A stretch of 64,000 nt of DNA from Flavobacteriales bacterium (GTDB lineage Bacteria > Bacteroidota > Bacteroidia > Flavobacteriales_F > PHOS-HE28), in contig JADJAA010000001.1 in NCBI GenBank assembly GCA_016704485.1, forward strand, positions 992,001 through 1,056,000. Reading direction: 5' to 3'. Below, piece after piece: positions 36,707 through 45,918 of the stretch (its first letter is position 1; the number at the start of each line of letters is the position of its first letter). The notes under the pieces were generated by a model that made no database searches, was not told the DNA's origin, and was given only the letters and a program-made list of their open reading frames with translations. The position numbers and the translations under genes are program-made.

Positions 36707-38235
36707 CAGCCTGCTATTACCAACCCTTTTCTCAGGCGATCAGCTACTTCCATATGGCCTAATAAGGCGCTCACATCGAACATGCCGGGGCCTTGCATAG
36801 TGCCTGCGACGAATAGCCGGTAGATCGGCATGACCTGTCCGATCTTCATTCCGGTTGCTGCCAACAATGCATCGAACAAAGCATGGAAATCGTCGGCAGC
36901 AACGGGTGCTTTTTCGTTGATCATTGCGATGAAACGCTCGACAACAGGCACTAATTCGGGTTTCCAGCGTTTTGCCAGATCTGCTTTTGCAGCATCAGAG
37001 GCACTCTCCAATGGCGAACCGGAAATGAACAAATAGGTTCCCTCCAGCATGTCATCAACGAAGGTGGCCCGCTCTTTCAATAACACTGCGGCCTTAGTGG
37101 CACGCTCAAGCGAAGTGTCAATTCCCTTATCCTTCAGTTTGATCTGTAGTTGCGCACCCAGCTCCGTATCCGGAAGCATGCGTAAGTATTGTTGATTGAA
37201 CCAGTTGGTCTTGTCCGGATCGAATTTTGCTCCGCCTTTATGCACACGTTCCAGATCGAAAAGTTCCGTTAGTTCTGCCAAGCTCATGATCTCTTGGTCC
37301 GTTCCCGGATTCCACCCCAAGAGTGCAAGCATGTTGATGAATGCTTCCGGATAATATCCTTTCTCGCGGTATCCGCTGCTCTTTTCACCCGTCTTCGGGT
37401 CGGTCCAGTCCAAAGAGAACACCGGGAATCCTAAACGGTCACCATCACGCTTGCTCAGCTTACCATTACCATCCGGCTTCAGTATCAAGGGCAAGTGTGC
37501 GAATGCTGGTCGCTCCCAGCCAAAGGCTTCGTAGATCAGTACATGTACCGGAGCACTTGGCAACCATTCTTCTCCACGGATAACGTGCGTTATGCGCATC
37601 AAGTGATCATCAACGATATTGGCCAAATGGTACGTGGGCATTCCATCGCTTTTGAACAGCACCTTATCGTCGATATTCGCACTGTGTACAACTACCCAAC
37701 CCCGGATCACATCCTCGAACCGCACCTCGGCATGGCGTGGCACCTTAAGGCGGATAACATGTTCATCGCCTCGTTCCAAACGCTCCTTGGTCTCGTCGGC
37801 GCTTAGCGTTAGGCTGTTCTTCATGTGCTCCCGCGTAACGGCGTTGTACGCAGGCGCTGCAACACCTGCGGCCTTTAGACGCTCGCGCATGGCATCCAGT
37901 TCTTCGCTGGTATCGAACGCGTAATACGCTTTGTCATTGAGAACAAGCTCTTCCGCGTACTGCTTGTATAGGTACTTTCGGTCGCTTTGGCGATAAGGCC
38001 CATCGGGACCACCGACCCAGGGGCTTTCATCCGGGATCATACCACACCACTCCAGACTTTCCTTAATGTAATCCTCGGCTCCGGGTACATAGCGGGTCTG
38101 GTCCGTGTCTTCGATCCGCAGTAAGAACTTACCACCATTCTTTTTTGCGAATAGGTAGTTATACAGCGCGGTACGCACTCCACCCATGTGGAGTGGGCCG
38201 GTCGGACTTGGGGCAAAACGAACTCTTACGGACAT
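36706..38235 (-). CDS. gltX: Glutamyl-tRNA synthetase
   Basis: Charges tRNA(Glu) with glutamate in the cytosol, a class I synthetase of 509 aa. The HIGH-type signature is PSPTGPLHMGG (residues 9-19) and the KMSKS-type signature is KLSKR (259-263). Other family stretches are LLRIEDTDQTRYVPG and THVIRGEEWLPS. A TACCTTTG -7 element at 38261-38268 (minus strand) lies 26 bp upstream of the ATG. It is the first gene of gltX-folB-tRNA-Cys. Since gatA is present nearby, a non-discriminating GltX is possible but not shown. Confidence 0.97.
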   Translation of the reverse strand: MSVRVRFAPSPTGPLHMGGVRTALYNYLFAKKNGGKFLLRIEDTDQTRYVPGAEDYIKESLEWCGMIPDESPWVGGPDGPYRQSDRKYLYKQYAEELVLNDKAYYAFDTSEELDAMRERLKAAGVAAPAYNAVTREHMKNSLTLSADETKERLERGDEHVIRLKVPRHAEVRFEDVIRGWVVVHSANIDDKVLFKSDGMPTYHLANIVDDHLMRITHVIRGEEWLPSAPVHVLIYEAFGWERPAFAHLPLILKPDGNGKLSKRDGDRLGFPVFSLDWTDPKTGEKSSGYREKGYYPEAFINMLALLGWNPGTDQEIMSLAELTELFDLERVHKGGAKFDPDKTNWFNQQYLRMLPDTELGAQLQIKLKDKGIDTSLERATKAAVLLKERATFVDDMLEGTYLFISGSPLESASDAAKADLAKRWKPELVPVVERFIAMINEKAPVAADDFHALFDALLAATGMKIGQVMPIYRLFVAGTMQGPGMFDVSALLGHMEVADRLRKGLVIAG

Positions 38236-38260
38236 TGAACGGATCGAAAAATTAAGGCTG

Positions 38261-38268
38261 CAAAGGTA
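38261..38268 (-). promoter_or_regulatory. Bacteroidota -7 promoter element for gltX
   Basis: The minus strand reads TACCTTTG, an exact TAnnTTTG match, 26 bp from the gltX start. No convincing -33 TTTG is seen at the right distance. It fits the 221-bp gap between gltX and the PEBP gene. Confidence 0.55.
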
Positions 38269-38456
38269 TTCAGGCGTGACGGGAATGATCTCGGAATCTA
38301 TACGCGTCTATTGCGCACGTCAATGAAGTGATCCTGCCGATCCAACTCCGCAGCATTTTAGGGAACAAAATACCGGAACGCCGTTGCAGTTCAATTCGAG
38401 GTTCAGAACATTGGTGAGCAAGGGTGCGTTTCTTTTTCACCGTTCAATGATCCATG

Positions 38457-39011
38457 CTATTTCCGTTCGTAATAAAATACGATCGTGGCCTTGGCCAACG
38501 TATGCTGGTTAACGGTAAAACCTACCATTGGTGCGGAAGCCGACGTGGTCAATCCAAGTGTCTCAATATCGAGCGCATGGATAGTGATCAAATATTGGTG
38601 AGGCCCATGACCAGGTGGGGGGCATGGTCCGCCATAGCCAACTACTCCAAAATCCGTTTGACCTTGCAATGCGCCAGCCGGAAGTAGGCCTTTGTTCACA
38701 TCACCAGCCCCGCTCGCCAAACTCGATGTACCCACAGGTATGTCAAAAACTGTCCAATGCCACCACCCACTTCCTGTTGGTGCATCCGGGTCGTACATGG
38801 TTATTGCGAAACTCTTTGTCCCGGCCGGAGCATTTGACCAACTTAGTTCCGGGCTCAAGTTCGCGCCAGTACAACCAAACTCATTGAAGACCTGCTGCAT
38901 GGTAGCTTGCCCGCCAACATCCTTGCTTGTTAGCGTGAAGGTCTGGCCAATGCCTTGACTGGTACTGGCCAATGTGGCCATGATCATAATATAATGCAGC
39001 AATGTGTTCAT
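38457..39011 (-). CDS. Secreted YbhB/YbcL-type PEBP (Raf kinase inhibitor-like) protein
   Basis: A protein of 184 aa with an N-terminal signal peptide (MNTLLHYIMIMATLASTSQGIGQ), so periplasmic or secreted. The bacterial phosphatidylethanolamine-binding family is recognised from NLSPELSWSNAPAGTKSFAITMYDPDAPTGSGWWHWTVFDIP and GPHQYLITIHAL. The ligand-pocket residues DPDAP and the His of GPH are intact. Members bind small anionic ligands, but the physiological role in bacteria is generally unknown. It is a single gene with its own 301-bp upstream region. Confidence 0.92.
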   Translation of the reverse strand: MNTLLHYIMIMATLASTSQGIGQTFTLTSKDVGGQATMQQVFNEFGCTGANLSPELSWSNAPAGTKSFAITMYDPDAPTGSGWWHWTVFDIPVGTSSLASGAGDVNKGLLPAGALQGQTDFGVVGYGGPCPPPGHGPHQYLITIHALDIETLGLTTSASAPMVGFTVNQHTLAKATIVFYYERK

Positions 39012-39312
39012 GTCGGAGCTGAATTAGCGAACAAGATAGTCATCCCGGAAAATGTATTTCGCCCAACAAGGCCCACAACCCGTGATAGATCTAGGTAAGG
39101 AGCCTTTGTGAACAATAATAACGCCCTTGAGCGTTACAAAGAATGCATTCGCCGTTTGGAGGTATGATTTTGCCGTTTTCTCCGCAAAACACTGTAATTC
39201 AGGGGTCAACAACCCTTAGCTTTGCAATGTCAAGCAGATAGAAAAAACCGAACTACTTGGCACGCTTTTTAGACACGGACGACTCTCTAGAACCTAATCA
39301 AACCCAACTAAA
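39012..39312. other. Intergenic region with a divergent promoter site
   Basis: This 301-bp gap separates the minus-strand PEBP gene from the plus-strand secreted helical protein. It contains TAGCTTTG at 39217-39224, an exact TAnnTTTG -7 element for the plus strand, about 89 bp before the start at 39313. I see no credible gene in it; a 62-codon minus frame (39024-39212) has no family signs. Confidence 0.5.
39217..39224 (+). promoter_or_regulatory. Bacteroidota -7 element (TAGCTTTG)
   Basis: An exact TAnnTTTG match about 89 bp upstream of the 39313 gene. A matching -33 element is not evident, so strength is unknown. Confidence 0.45.
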
Positions 39313-39702
39313 ATGAAGTACACACTGTTTACGATCGCTCTATTATTCGCTGGCACATCGCTCATGGCGCAAGAAAAGACAACTGGATCTGTTGCAAAGC
39401 CGGCTATTGAACAGGCCAACAAAGGCGAGATACAAGCCATGGCCGGCACGCTTAAAGAAACATTGTCAATGGTTAGTGGCCATTTAGGTAATGCCAATAA
39501 AATGGTGGAAGTATCAACACCGGAGAATAAAGAATCAGCAACTACGAATCGCGACAAGCTAGTTAGTACTCAGAAAGATCTGGAAGCAGCGCTTACTGCA
39601 GTGAGCAATGCAACTCCTGAGAATTGGAAGGAGATCAAAGCTAAAGCAGAAGCCACCAATGCTGCGGCCATTGAATTGGCGGGCGAAATGAAAGGCGAAT
39701 AA
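39313..39702 (+). CDS. Small secreted alpha-helical protein, unknown function
   Basis: A protein of 129 aa I cannot assign. It opens with a signal peptide (MKYTLFTIALLFAGTSLMAQ), then a low-aromatic, Ala/Lys/Glu-rich mature part that would be mostly helical. Notable segments are GEIQAMAGTLKETLSMVSGHL and DLEAALTAVSNATPENWKEI. It is short, soluble-looking and monotonous, comparable to small periplasmic helical-bundle proteins. Its own promoter (39217) and a strong terminator (39746-39784) indicate a monocistronic unit. Confidence 0.7.
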   Translation: MKYTLFTIALLFAGTSLMAQEKTTGSVAKPAIEQANKGEIQAMAGTLKETLSMVSGHLGNANKMVEVSTPENKESATTNRDKLVSTQKDLEAALTAVSNATPENWKEIKAKAEATNAAAIELAGEMKGE

Positions 39703-39745
39703 CAACCTGTCGTGGACTAAGAGCGAGGCGGCTCACGACAGCAAA

Positions 39746-39784
39746 AGAGGGTCGTTGTCTTTCGAGGCAACGGCCCTTCTTTAT
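39746..39784. terminator. Bidirectional intrinsic terminator
   Basis: A stem of about 10 pairs (agggtcgttg at 39748-39757 with caacggccct at 39768-39777, one G-U), flanked by A-rich sequence on the left (gcaaaag) and T-rich on the right (tctttatt). It lies between the plus-strand helical protein and the minus-strand ybeY, so it can stop both. Confidence 0.8.
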
Positions 39785-39801
39785 TGAGTAAACATTTGGT
39801 T

Positions 39802-40221
39802 TCAGGCCAGTTTCTTCAACCACACATCCTCCATCTCGCGCATGGAGGAGCGCTGGGCCTTCGTCTTATCCTTATGACCTAACAAGTGCAATAACCCGTG
39901 GACCATTATGCGTCTCAATTCGTGTTGGATCGACACGCCGAATGAAGCCGCGTTTTCCTTGATCCGTTCATAGCTCATAAGGATATCCCCGGAGATCCCG
40001 GTTCCGGTTTGGCCATCGAATGTGATCACATCGGTATACTCATCATGCCCTAAGTAGCGCTTATTATACTCCAATAAGGCCTTGTCGGTCATTAGTACGA
40101 AGTTGAGCTCACCAATGCTATGTCCGTGATATCGTGCTACGGCACAGAGCCACTTTCGCAGTTCATCACGATCGCGGTAAGCACTGTTGACACCTACGGC
40201 CTTGAACGTGATGGTCGGCAT
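39802..40221 (-). CDS. ybeY: Endoribonuclease YbeY (rRNA maturation)
   Basis: Metal-dependent RNase involved in 16S rRNA 3'-end maturation and ribosome quality control. It has 139 aa from the ATG at 40221 (MPTITFKAVGVN); longer readings run into the upstream gene. The signature is HGLLHLLGHKD: the first two His of the canonical H-x3-H-x5-H zinc motif are present, but the third position is Asp, followed by a KT-type tail. I recall this variant in Bacteroidota YbeY, so it is not by itself a sign of inactivity. LGHDEYTDVITFD and SGDILMSYERI also match. It is the last gene of the DUF4175/RsbW-like/ybeY run, 7 bp after the kinase-like gene. Confidence 0.93.
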   Translation of the reverse strand: MPTITFKAVGVNSAYRDRDELRKWLCAVARYHGHSIGELNFVLMTDKALLEYNKRYLGHDEYTDVITFDGQTGTGISGDILMSYERIKENAASFGVSIQHELRRIMVHGLLHLLGHKDKTKAQRSSMREMEDVWLKKLA

Positions 40222-40228
40222 CTTGATC

Positions 40229-40666
40229 TTATTCCTCAACGGGCTTAAGGCTGAACGCCATGGCAACCGTTGCGCCATTGTCCGAGAATTCAACCGAATC
40301 GGCCAAGGCACGCATAAGGAAAACTCCACGTCCGTGCGGCTTCTCCAAATTCTTCGGGTCCGTTGGGTCCGGCAAGTTCTCGGTATCAAAACCCGGACCC
40401 TCGTCCTGCACTACGAAGATGATCTTCTCACCTTTAACCTCGTAGCCCAAAGACACTTCTTTCGAAGGATCCAGCTTGTTACCGTGATGAATAGCATTGT
40501 TCACAGCCTCGGTAAGGGCGATCAAAATGTTACCATAGTGGCTTTCATGAACGTTGTGCTTTGTACAAGCCTCATCGATCAATTTCTCAGCCAATGCGAT
40601 GTTCTCCGCTTTGGCGGGGAAGTTAATTCGCTGGGTGTATTCCAACTCTTCTGTTAAAGCTCCCAT
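40229..40666 (-). CDS. RsbW-like ATP-binding (GHKL) regulatory protein
   Basis: A protein of 145 aa (ATG at 40666, MGALTEELEYTQRINFP; the upstream in-frame start is TTG and overlaps the DUF4175 stop). It carries the GHKL fold of serine-protein kinases and anti-sigma factors: ALTEAVNNAIHHGNKLDPS (N-box with Asn), VQDEGPGFD (G1) and HGRGVFLMRALADSVEF (G2). Such proteins bind sigma factors or anti-sigma antagonists. No anti-sigma antagonist or sigma gene is adjacent. It lies 7 bp from DUF4175 and 7 bp from ybeY, a synteny I recall in Bacteroidota. A regulatory role for envelope stress is inference. Confidence 0.85.
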   Translation of the reverse strand: MGALTEELEYTQRINFPAKAENIALAEKLIDEACTKHNVHESHYGNILIALTEAVNNAIHHGNKLDPSKEVSLGYEVKGEKIIFVVQDEGPGFDTENLPDPTDPKNLEKPHGRGVFLMRALADSVEFSDNGATVAMAFSLKPVEE

Positions 40667-40673
40667 AGTCGTT

Positions 40674-43600
40674 TCAGGGTCGGTCAAATGTATCGAAATA
40701 GGTATTGACCCGATCGCGATAATACGGTTTCAATCCCGGAGGTACTGTTCGTAACAGTTCTGCTTCACGCGCTTTACGGCGCTGGTAGTCAAAATAACGT
40801 GCTGGATCAGCAGGTGGTAATTCCTTGCCCTCGTTGCTTGTTCGCTTCTGATCAAGCTCCCTTTCACGCTCGGCTTTCTCGTGCTCCAATAAGCGGGTCA
40901 TGATATCCTGCTGGCGCCGAACTGTTTCTTGTGTGATATTCTTGTTGACAATGTCTTTTTCCTGTTGCTCCATCTCCTCGGCAAGTTTACCGAGAGGATT
41001 GCCTGCGCCACTTCCGTCTTTGTTCAGTTCTTGTGAAAGGCGCTGCATTTCTTTCCTGATCGCGGCCTGTTGCGCGGCCATTTGGGCCAATTGTTGGCTC
41101 ATTCCAGGCATTCCCATCCCACCTTGGTTCTGCTCGCCAGGTTTTTCACCGGGCATCTTGCCCTTTTCCATTCCCTTGCGCATTTCTTCCAACTGCTTCT
41201 GAAGGGCTTCTTGTTGCGCCTTCATCTTGGACATACTGGGTTTATTACCCTTACCACTGCCGCTTCCGCCAGGCTTACTGCAACTGCCACTACCCGGCTT
41301 GCCTTGTGCCATTTGCTGCATCATTTGTTGCAATGCCTCATCCAACAGCAAAGCTAGGTTGTTAAGGCTCGTCATGGCATGCTGTTCCTTGTCCAGCGCC
41401 ATTGGTTTGAAGCGTTCATTGGCACGCGCTTCACCAAGGAAGCCGGTCGCTTCATCCATGTTCGCATTCACCGAGTTCATTTCACGGTTCACGATGCTTT
41501 CCAGCTGCGGTACGCGTTTGCTCAATGCAAATAGCGAGTCTTCAATGACCTTGGCGTCATCGCGAAGCTTTCTTTGGGTGCGCCCATGCTCAATGAACCG
41601 CGGGTCTTTGGTGGATGTTGTGCCGAGGTCTTCCATTAAGCCCTCTTGGTCAAAACTGAGTTGCACGATGTTCTCCAACAGTTGCCGGAGCGCATCCATA
41701 TCCTCCTCCTGCTGTTCTTGCGCACTGCTTTCCATGGCAGCCTGCATTTCCTGGGCAAGCTGGTCCATTTTATCGGCTGCTTGTTTCTGCGAATCCCCTG
41801 CTTTCTTATTCTGCTTTTTATCCAACTGTTCCCCGCTCTCCTTCTGGTCCTCTTCAATGGCCTTCTCCTGTTCGTCCGTCTTCGGAATATCCATTGGTTG
41901 CTCCAACTCTTCGTTCTTTTTCTCCAGCTCGTCCATCTGCTTCCGAAGGTCCTCGAACTCTGTGTTCAGTTCTTCCTGTTTTTTCTTCAGATCTTCATTG
42001 TCCTTGCTTCCTTCTTTAGTCTCTTCACTCAACTCTTCCTGCTTATCCGCCAATTCTTCCAACTGCTTGGCAATATCCTCAGCTTTCTGCTCCACCTCCA
42101 TCCGTTTGAACATTTCCAACGCACGATCAAGCTCCTTCTCAACATCCTCCTGCCCCAGCTTCATCTCTTGCATTTGCTCTTGGATCTTCTCCTTGTCCAA
42201 CTTCTCCATCAGTTCCTGCACTTGACGGTAGAGATCTTTCATTTCTTCGCTCAATACGTTCTCGAACAGCTCCTGCACTTGTTGTTGTTTCTCCAATAGA
42301 CGTTCATCATTCGGACGGAATTCCTGCTGTTGTTGCTGACTCTGACGCAACTCCTGACTGGTCTTTTCGATCTTGTTCTGCAGGTCCTGTTGCCGCTGCA
42401 TCACATTTTCCAACTTCTGTTTATCCTGCCAATTCAACTCTTTCTTGTCGAGCATTTCGCGACGTAACTTGTCCAATTCTTTCTGTAGGTCCTGGGCCTC
42501 CTTGATGTTCTCTTTCAATCCGCTTTTTATAGCTTCGCTCTGTTGGTCCTGTTGTTGTGACAACTCTTTCAACGTAGGCGCTTCGAAGACCTGCGGCGTA
42601 CTGCGCGCACTCTTGCTCCCATTCACGCCATCATTGTCCCACACTTCAAACCAATGCTCCACGCGATCACCTGGCAAAAGTTGCAGACCATACAGATCCC
42701 AACTGTGGAAGAATTCTTGACGTGTGTTGCGTTGTTCTATGGGTAGCTCCATGGCACCGGAGCGCTGATCCGCCGCAAGACTATCACCACCCACCGTGAA
42801 TCGGTAATGAAAGACCAAGCGCTTGAAGCCGTGATCATCACCTATTTCACCATGGTAGAACATGCGTTTCAATGCACTGCTGTCCGTGCGTGTATCCACC
42901 TGGATACTTGGATAAAGATCCGGCACGGTCTCTACTCTGTACTGCAAGGGCACCACGGCAATGCGCTTTGCGTTGCGCGGCGTCATGCGGTACGTGTGAC
43001 TCTGTAGGAATCGACGTTCAGCCCTGAATACCGCATTTCCATTATCACTTGCAGCTGGAGAGAGCGTGAATGTGGTGTCATCGAATGCGAGCGCCAATTC
43101 ATTCGAACTTCGGGCATTGATGTTCCACGTGACACGGGTGCCCGCTGGAACTACAAGGTCTCCTGTATTACTCAATGTCTCTTTAGGCCTGGCCAGATAT
43201 GCGGGATACTCCGCAGTAATGCCAAAGTCCAGCAATAACGGGTCAGGAACCGTGTTCAGTGTGTACGTCTCCGAGGTGAAGCCTTCGGCCGCAAACCGAA
43301 AGGTTATCGCCTGATGCACATTGCGGAACCTGTGTATGAACCGAGTGGCGTCCTTTTTTACCAAGGGGATCCGCTGGCCATTCGCCACAAGCTCAACTTG
43401 CTGTGGAATTGCATTGCCCTCTATGGCCAAAACCAACTCAAAATCCTGCTCTTCGGGTACGTCAAGGCTATCGTTCTCCAGAACGAACTTGAAAGGCGCT
43501 TCTGGAATGAACTCGCTACTGTGCTCAATGATCCGCTTTGCTGGACCGGTTATCAAACTCGGTGCGGCGAACAACACAACAAGCAGGATCGCTAGCGGAG

Positions 43601-44087
43601 GAAGTGCATATCGTAAGTAACGTGTATTGCGACGAAGGTCAATTGCGTTAACGAAAGGCACCGGACCCAGCTCCTTGCTCCGTTGGTCGATAGCGGCTTC
43701 GATCAATTCGCGTTTGGCAGGCTGGGTGCTGGCCATTTCGCGAAGCTGCAATGTATTCAACAACTTGTCCCTTACCTCTGAAAAATGAGTGCCGATTATC
43801 GAGGCAGCCTCTGCATGGGAGATCACTTCACCTAATCGGAACAGCTTCACCAGTGGTAATGCCACGAACCGAGCAAGAACGACCGTTGCGGCAGCAATAC
43901 TTCCCCAGAACAAACCTGTGCGCATAGCGGTGCCGAAGTGTCCAATATGCTCCAAAAAAGCCGCGATCAAGAAAAACAGCACCAACAAGCCAATGGAGTA
44001 GATCACTCCACGGATCAATCGGTCCTTGTAATACTTCCGTATGAAAGCATCGAGTTTGACTATAAGATGCTCGTGATCGTTGCGCAT
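40674..44087 (-). CDS. DUF4175 family membrane protein with long coiled coil
   Basis: A large inner-membrane protein of 1,137 aa with function unknown. Near the N-terminus are two membrane helices (about 25-45 and 53-75), a third near 155-180 (YALPPLAILLVVLFAAPSLI), then a beta-rich periplasmic region (about 190-500). From about 515 to 950 lies an extraordinarily Q/E/K-rich coiled coil (QQQDQQSEAIK, QQVQELFENVLSEEMKDLYRQV). A Gly/Ser/Met-rich low-complexity part follows (GKPGSGSCSKPGGSGSGKG, GEQNQGGMGMPGMSQQLAQ), and the C-terminus is a basic helix ending with DTFDRP. The start is an ATG at 44087. It leads an operon with the RsbW-like and ybeY genes. Confidence 0.85.
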   Translation of the reverse strand: MRNDHEHLIVKLDAFIRKYYKDRLIRGVIYSIGLLVLFFLIAAFLEHIGHFGTAMRTGLFWGSIAAATVVLARFVALPLVKLFRLGEVISHAEAASIIGTHFSEVRDKLLNTLQLREMASTQPAKRELIEAAIDQRSKELGPVPFVNAIDLRRNTRYLRYALPPLAILLVVLFAAPSLITGPAKRIIEHSSEFIPEAPFKFVLENDSLDVPEEQDFELVLAIEGNAIPQQVELVANGQRIPLVKKDATRFIHRFRNVHQAITFRFAAEGFTSETYTLNTVPDPLLLDFGITAEYPAYLARPKETLSNTGDLVVPAGTRVTWNINARSSNELALAFDDTTFTLSPAASDNGNAVFRAERRFLQSHTYRMTPRNAKRIAVVPLQYRVETVPDLYPSIQVDTRTDSSALKRMFYHGEIGDDHGFKRLVFHYRFTVGGDSLAADQRSGAMELPIEQRNTRQEFFHSWDLYGLQLLPGDRVEHWFEVWDNDGVNGSKSARSTPQVFEAPTLKELSQQQDQQSEAIKSGLKENIKEAQDLQKELDKLRREMLDKKELNWQDKQKLENVMQRQQDLQNKIEKTSQELRQSQQQQQEFRPNDERLLEKQQQVQELFENVLSEEMKDLYRQVQELMEKLDKEKIQEQMQEMKLGQEDVEKELDRALEMFKRMEVEQKAEDIAKQLEELADKQEELSEETKEGSKDNEDLKKKQEELNTEFEDLRKQMDELEKKNEELEQPMDIPKTDEQEKAIEEDQKESGEQLDKKQNKKAGDSQKQAADKMDQLAQEMQAAMESSAQEQQEEDMDALRQLLENIVQLSFDQEGLMEDLGTTSTKDPRFIEHGRTQRKLRDDAKVIEDSLFALSKRVPQLESIVNREMNSVNANMDEATGFLGEARANERFKPMALDKEQHAMTSLNNLALLLDEALQQMMQQMAQGKPGSGSCSKPGGSGSGKGNKPSMSKMKAQQEALQKQLEEMRKGMEKGKMPGEKPGEQNQGGMGMPGMSQQLAQMAAQQAAIRKEMQRLSQELNKDGSGAGNPLGKLAEEMEQQEKDIVNKNITQETVRRQQDIMTRLLEHEKAERERELDQKRTSNEGKELPPADPARYFDYQRRKAREAELLRTVPPGLKPYYRDRVNTYFDTFDRP

Positions 44088-44371
44088 GTTCCCTCAGAAC
44101 CATCAACGTACATGCCGTAATGGTTGTTGCGGTGTAAAGTTACAGGTTATGGACCCGCATCCGTTCTGGTTCTGGTCCGGTTTTCTGTTGTACTTAGTTA
44201 ATTGCATTGGTCGTGACCTTCACAATAACGAAAGGCTGGTGATCGGTATGAATAACCCCTGACGACATTCTACTCGATATGTACACTTGGACAGTTATCT
44301 CGTTCAGTTCAAACTTCTATCTAATTTTGGCCACTGGGCATCCTTGGCCACTTTCCAGCGTCTTGGAACAT

Positions 44372-45241
44372 ATGCAACGAGAACACATACGAGAAACATC
44401 CTTTTTATCTGCGTGTTTTTTGCTTAGTCTGATCTTGGTTTCCATTTGCTTTCCGAACCTCGATGTTCATGCGTCACAGGCGTGGGGTGGTGTTGGTCCT
44501 GTTGAGGAACACGCCACGCCCATTTGTATGAACTGCTCTTTGGGAACATACCCCTTGGCCCTTGTTGGCAAACGTCGACCCGGTAGTTTTAGAAGGTCGA
44601 ACAACCAATATGGTACTCATTACTTTCAGAGCCCTTCGGCAATTCCACTTGAAAAAAGACAAGGCTGGTATAAGAACACAATGGTCTCGTTGAATACCGC
44701 GAGCTATGGTATCACCAATGCGCTTAGTGTTACCGGAGGGATCGATCTGGTATCGGTGATCAGTTCCAAAGAGAATGGCCCGGTTTTCACCGCAAGAGCG
44801 CAAGTGAGTGGAAGCCCGTCCAAGATCTTCCATATTGGCGTTACGGCCTTTTATCTCCGCACACGAGTGCCCACTGCCCAAACAGAGGTCGGCGAACTAA
44901 AAAAAGCACCCGGTTTCGTTGCGGGTATGGGTCAAATTACGATCGGAAACATTGACAATCAGATCACGCTTTCTGGTGGTGTTATTCATGACGGTAGCGA
45001 CTTTGCCCGTGGTCCGGTTTTTTCTATTGCCGGTGCTGTCCGAGCCTTTCCTAATGTTTCAATCGTCACGGAACACTATATCATTACCGATCCAGATAGA
45101 TCCTTCTATGTGCATAGCCTTGGGGTGCGTATCATCGGCGAGCACTTAGCTATAGACCTTGGATTAGCTTATGACGCTGAATTCACCGTTCGAGTGACTC
45201 CTATCGGCTTGCCCTTCGTAGCAGCTACACTTAACCTTTGA
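44372..45241 (+). CDS. Predicted outer-membrane beta-barrel-like protein
   Basis: A protein of 289 aa with no family I recognise. The ATG at 44372 (MQREHIRETSFLSACFLLSLILVSICF) gives a signal peptide; an in-frame ATG at 44279 adds 31 residues that spoil it. The mature part has alternating beta-strand patterns with aromatic ends (YGITNALSVTGGIDLVSVI, IFHIGVTAFYLRT, GMGQITIGNIDNQITLSGGVIHD) and a terminal PFVAATLNL. This looks like a small barrel or surface protein. A Cys pair near the mature N-terminus (ICMNCSLG) is odd and could bind a metal or form a disulfide. It is a single gene with a 284-bp upstream gap. Confidence 0.6.
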   Translation: MQREHIRETSFLSACFLLSLILVSICFPNLDVHASQAWGGVGPVEEHATPICMNCSLGTYPLALVGKRRPGSFRRSNNQYGTHYFQSPSAIPLEKRQGWYKNTMVSLNTASYGITNALSVTGGIDLVSVISSKENGPVFTARAQVSGSPSKIFHIGVTAFYLRTRVPTAQTEVGELKKAPGFVAGMGQITIGNIDNQITLSGGVIHDGSDFARGPVFSIAGAVRAFPNVSIVTEHYIITDPDRSFYVHSLGVRIIGEHLAIDLGLAYDAEFTVRVTPIGLPFVAATLNL

Positions 45242-45369
45242 TCCAGCCTACTGCTCATTGTTCATCAAACTATTGTGAGAACTGTTGCGGTGAACAACAC
45301 AATACATTTCATTATCAACCCGGATCAATCATTAATAATTTTTCGTGTTACGCAAAACGGGAATAGTAT

Positions 45370-45377
45370 TACCTTTG
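45370..45377 (+). promoter_or_regulatory. Bacteroidota -7 element (TACCTTTG) for the GNAT gene
   Basis: Exact TAnnTTTG match ending 10 bp before the ATG at 45388, so the transcript would have a very short leader. It is the same octamer found before mnmG, gltX and the aldehyde dehydrogenase gene. Confidence 0.6.
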
Positions 45378-45387
45378 CAGCCCAATT

Positions 45388-45714
45388 ATGGCCAAAAAAG
45401 ACCCCTTTTCCCTTCCTGAGCTAGAGGCACTGCCGCTAAGCGACGAAGAAGAATCACGGCAATTCGTAATGCGCGTTGATGGTCATCGGGTCCGTATGGA
45501 ATATGATCGTAATGGCGACAGAATATTCCTTACCCACGTTGATGTGCCGGTTGCTATTGCTGGGCACGGTATAGACGAGGTCATTACAGTAAAGGTGCTT
45601 ACCTGGACCGAACAGAACAACCTGAGCTTGGTGCCGTCATGTACATTCGTGAAAGAGTTTCTTCGCAAGAACCCTGAGTGGCAGCGCTTGATGTTGAAGG
45701 GCGTTCAGCTGTAA
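45388..45714 (+). CDS. Small GNAT-family N-acetyltransferase (Acetyltransf_CG type)
   Basis: A cytosolic protein of 108 aa resembling the YjdJ/Gtn5-like small acetyltransferases. After an acidic N-terminus, FVMRVDGHRVRMEYDRNGD forms the first strands. IFLTHVDVPVAIAGHGIDEV aligns with the family pattern for acetyl-CoA binding (LTHTEVP...GKGIG), and LVPSCTFVKEFLRKNPEWQRLM aligns with VVPLCPFVAAYIRRHPEY. The Gly-loop has GHGID in place of GKGIG, a small deviation. The substrate is unknown. Its promoter is only 10 bp upstream, and it precedes the mnmG region. Confidence 0.72.
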   Translation: MAKKDPFSLPELEALPLSDEEESRQFVMRVDGHRVRMEYDRNGDRIFLTHVDVPVAIAGHGIDEVITVKVLTWTEQNNLSLVPSCTFVKEFLRKNPEWQRLMLKGVQL

Positions 45715-45918
45715 TAACTCGCAGGGCTTACCGGTCTTGAATTAGTTGATCCTCTAGGCTTGAAACAGCTGAACAAGGGGGCACAACGCTTCACTAGCGT
45801 ATGGTCTTCTTCTGAACAATAACAACCGAACTTTCCGTTGTTCTGGAGTCTTGATCCGACTTGTGAGACCAGCCGGTCTTTTCCGTTCATTTGATTAACA
45901 ACCGACAGTAATAGACTA

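Noticed and set aside
43121..43136. TGTTCCACGTGACACG, possible fourth parS
   Set aside because: Two mismatches to the 16-bp palindrome; its position in the DUF4175 coding sequence and lack of symmetry make it likely chance.
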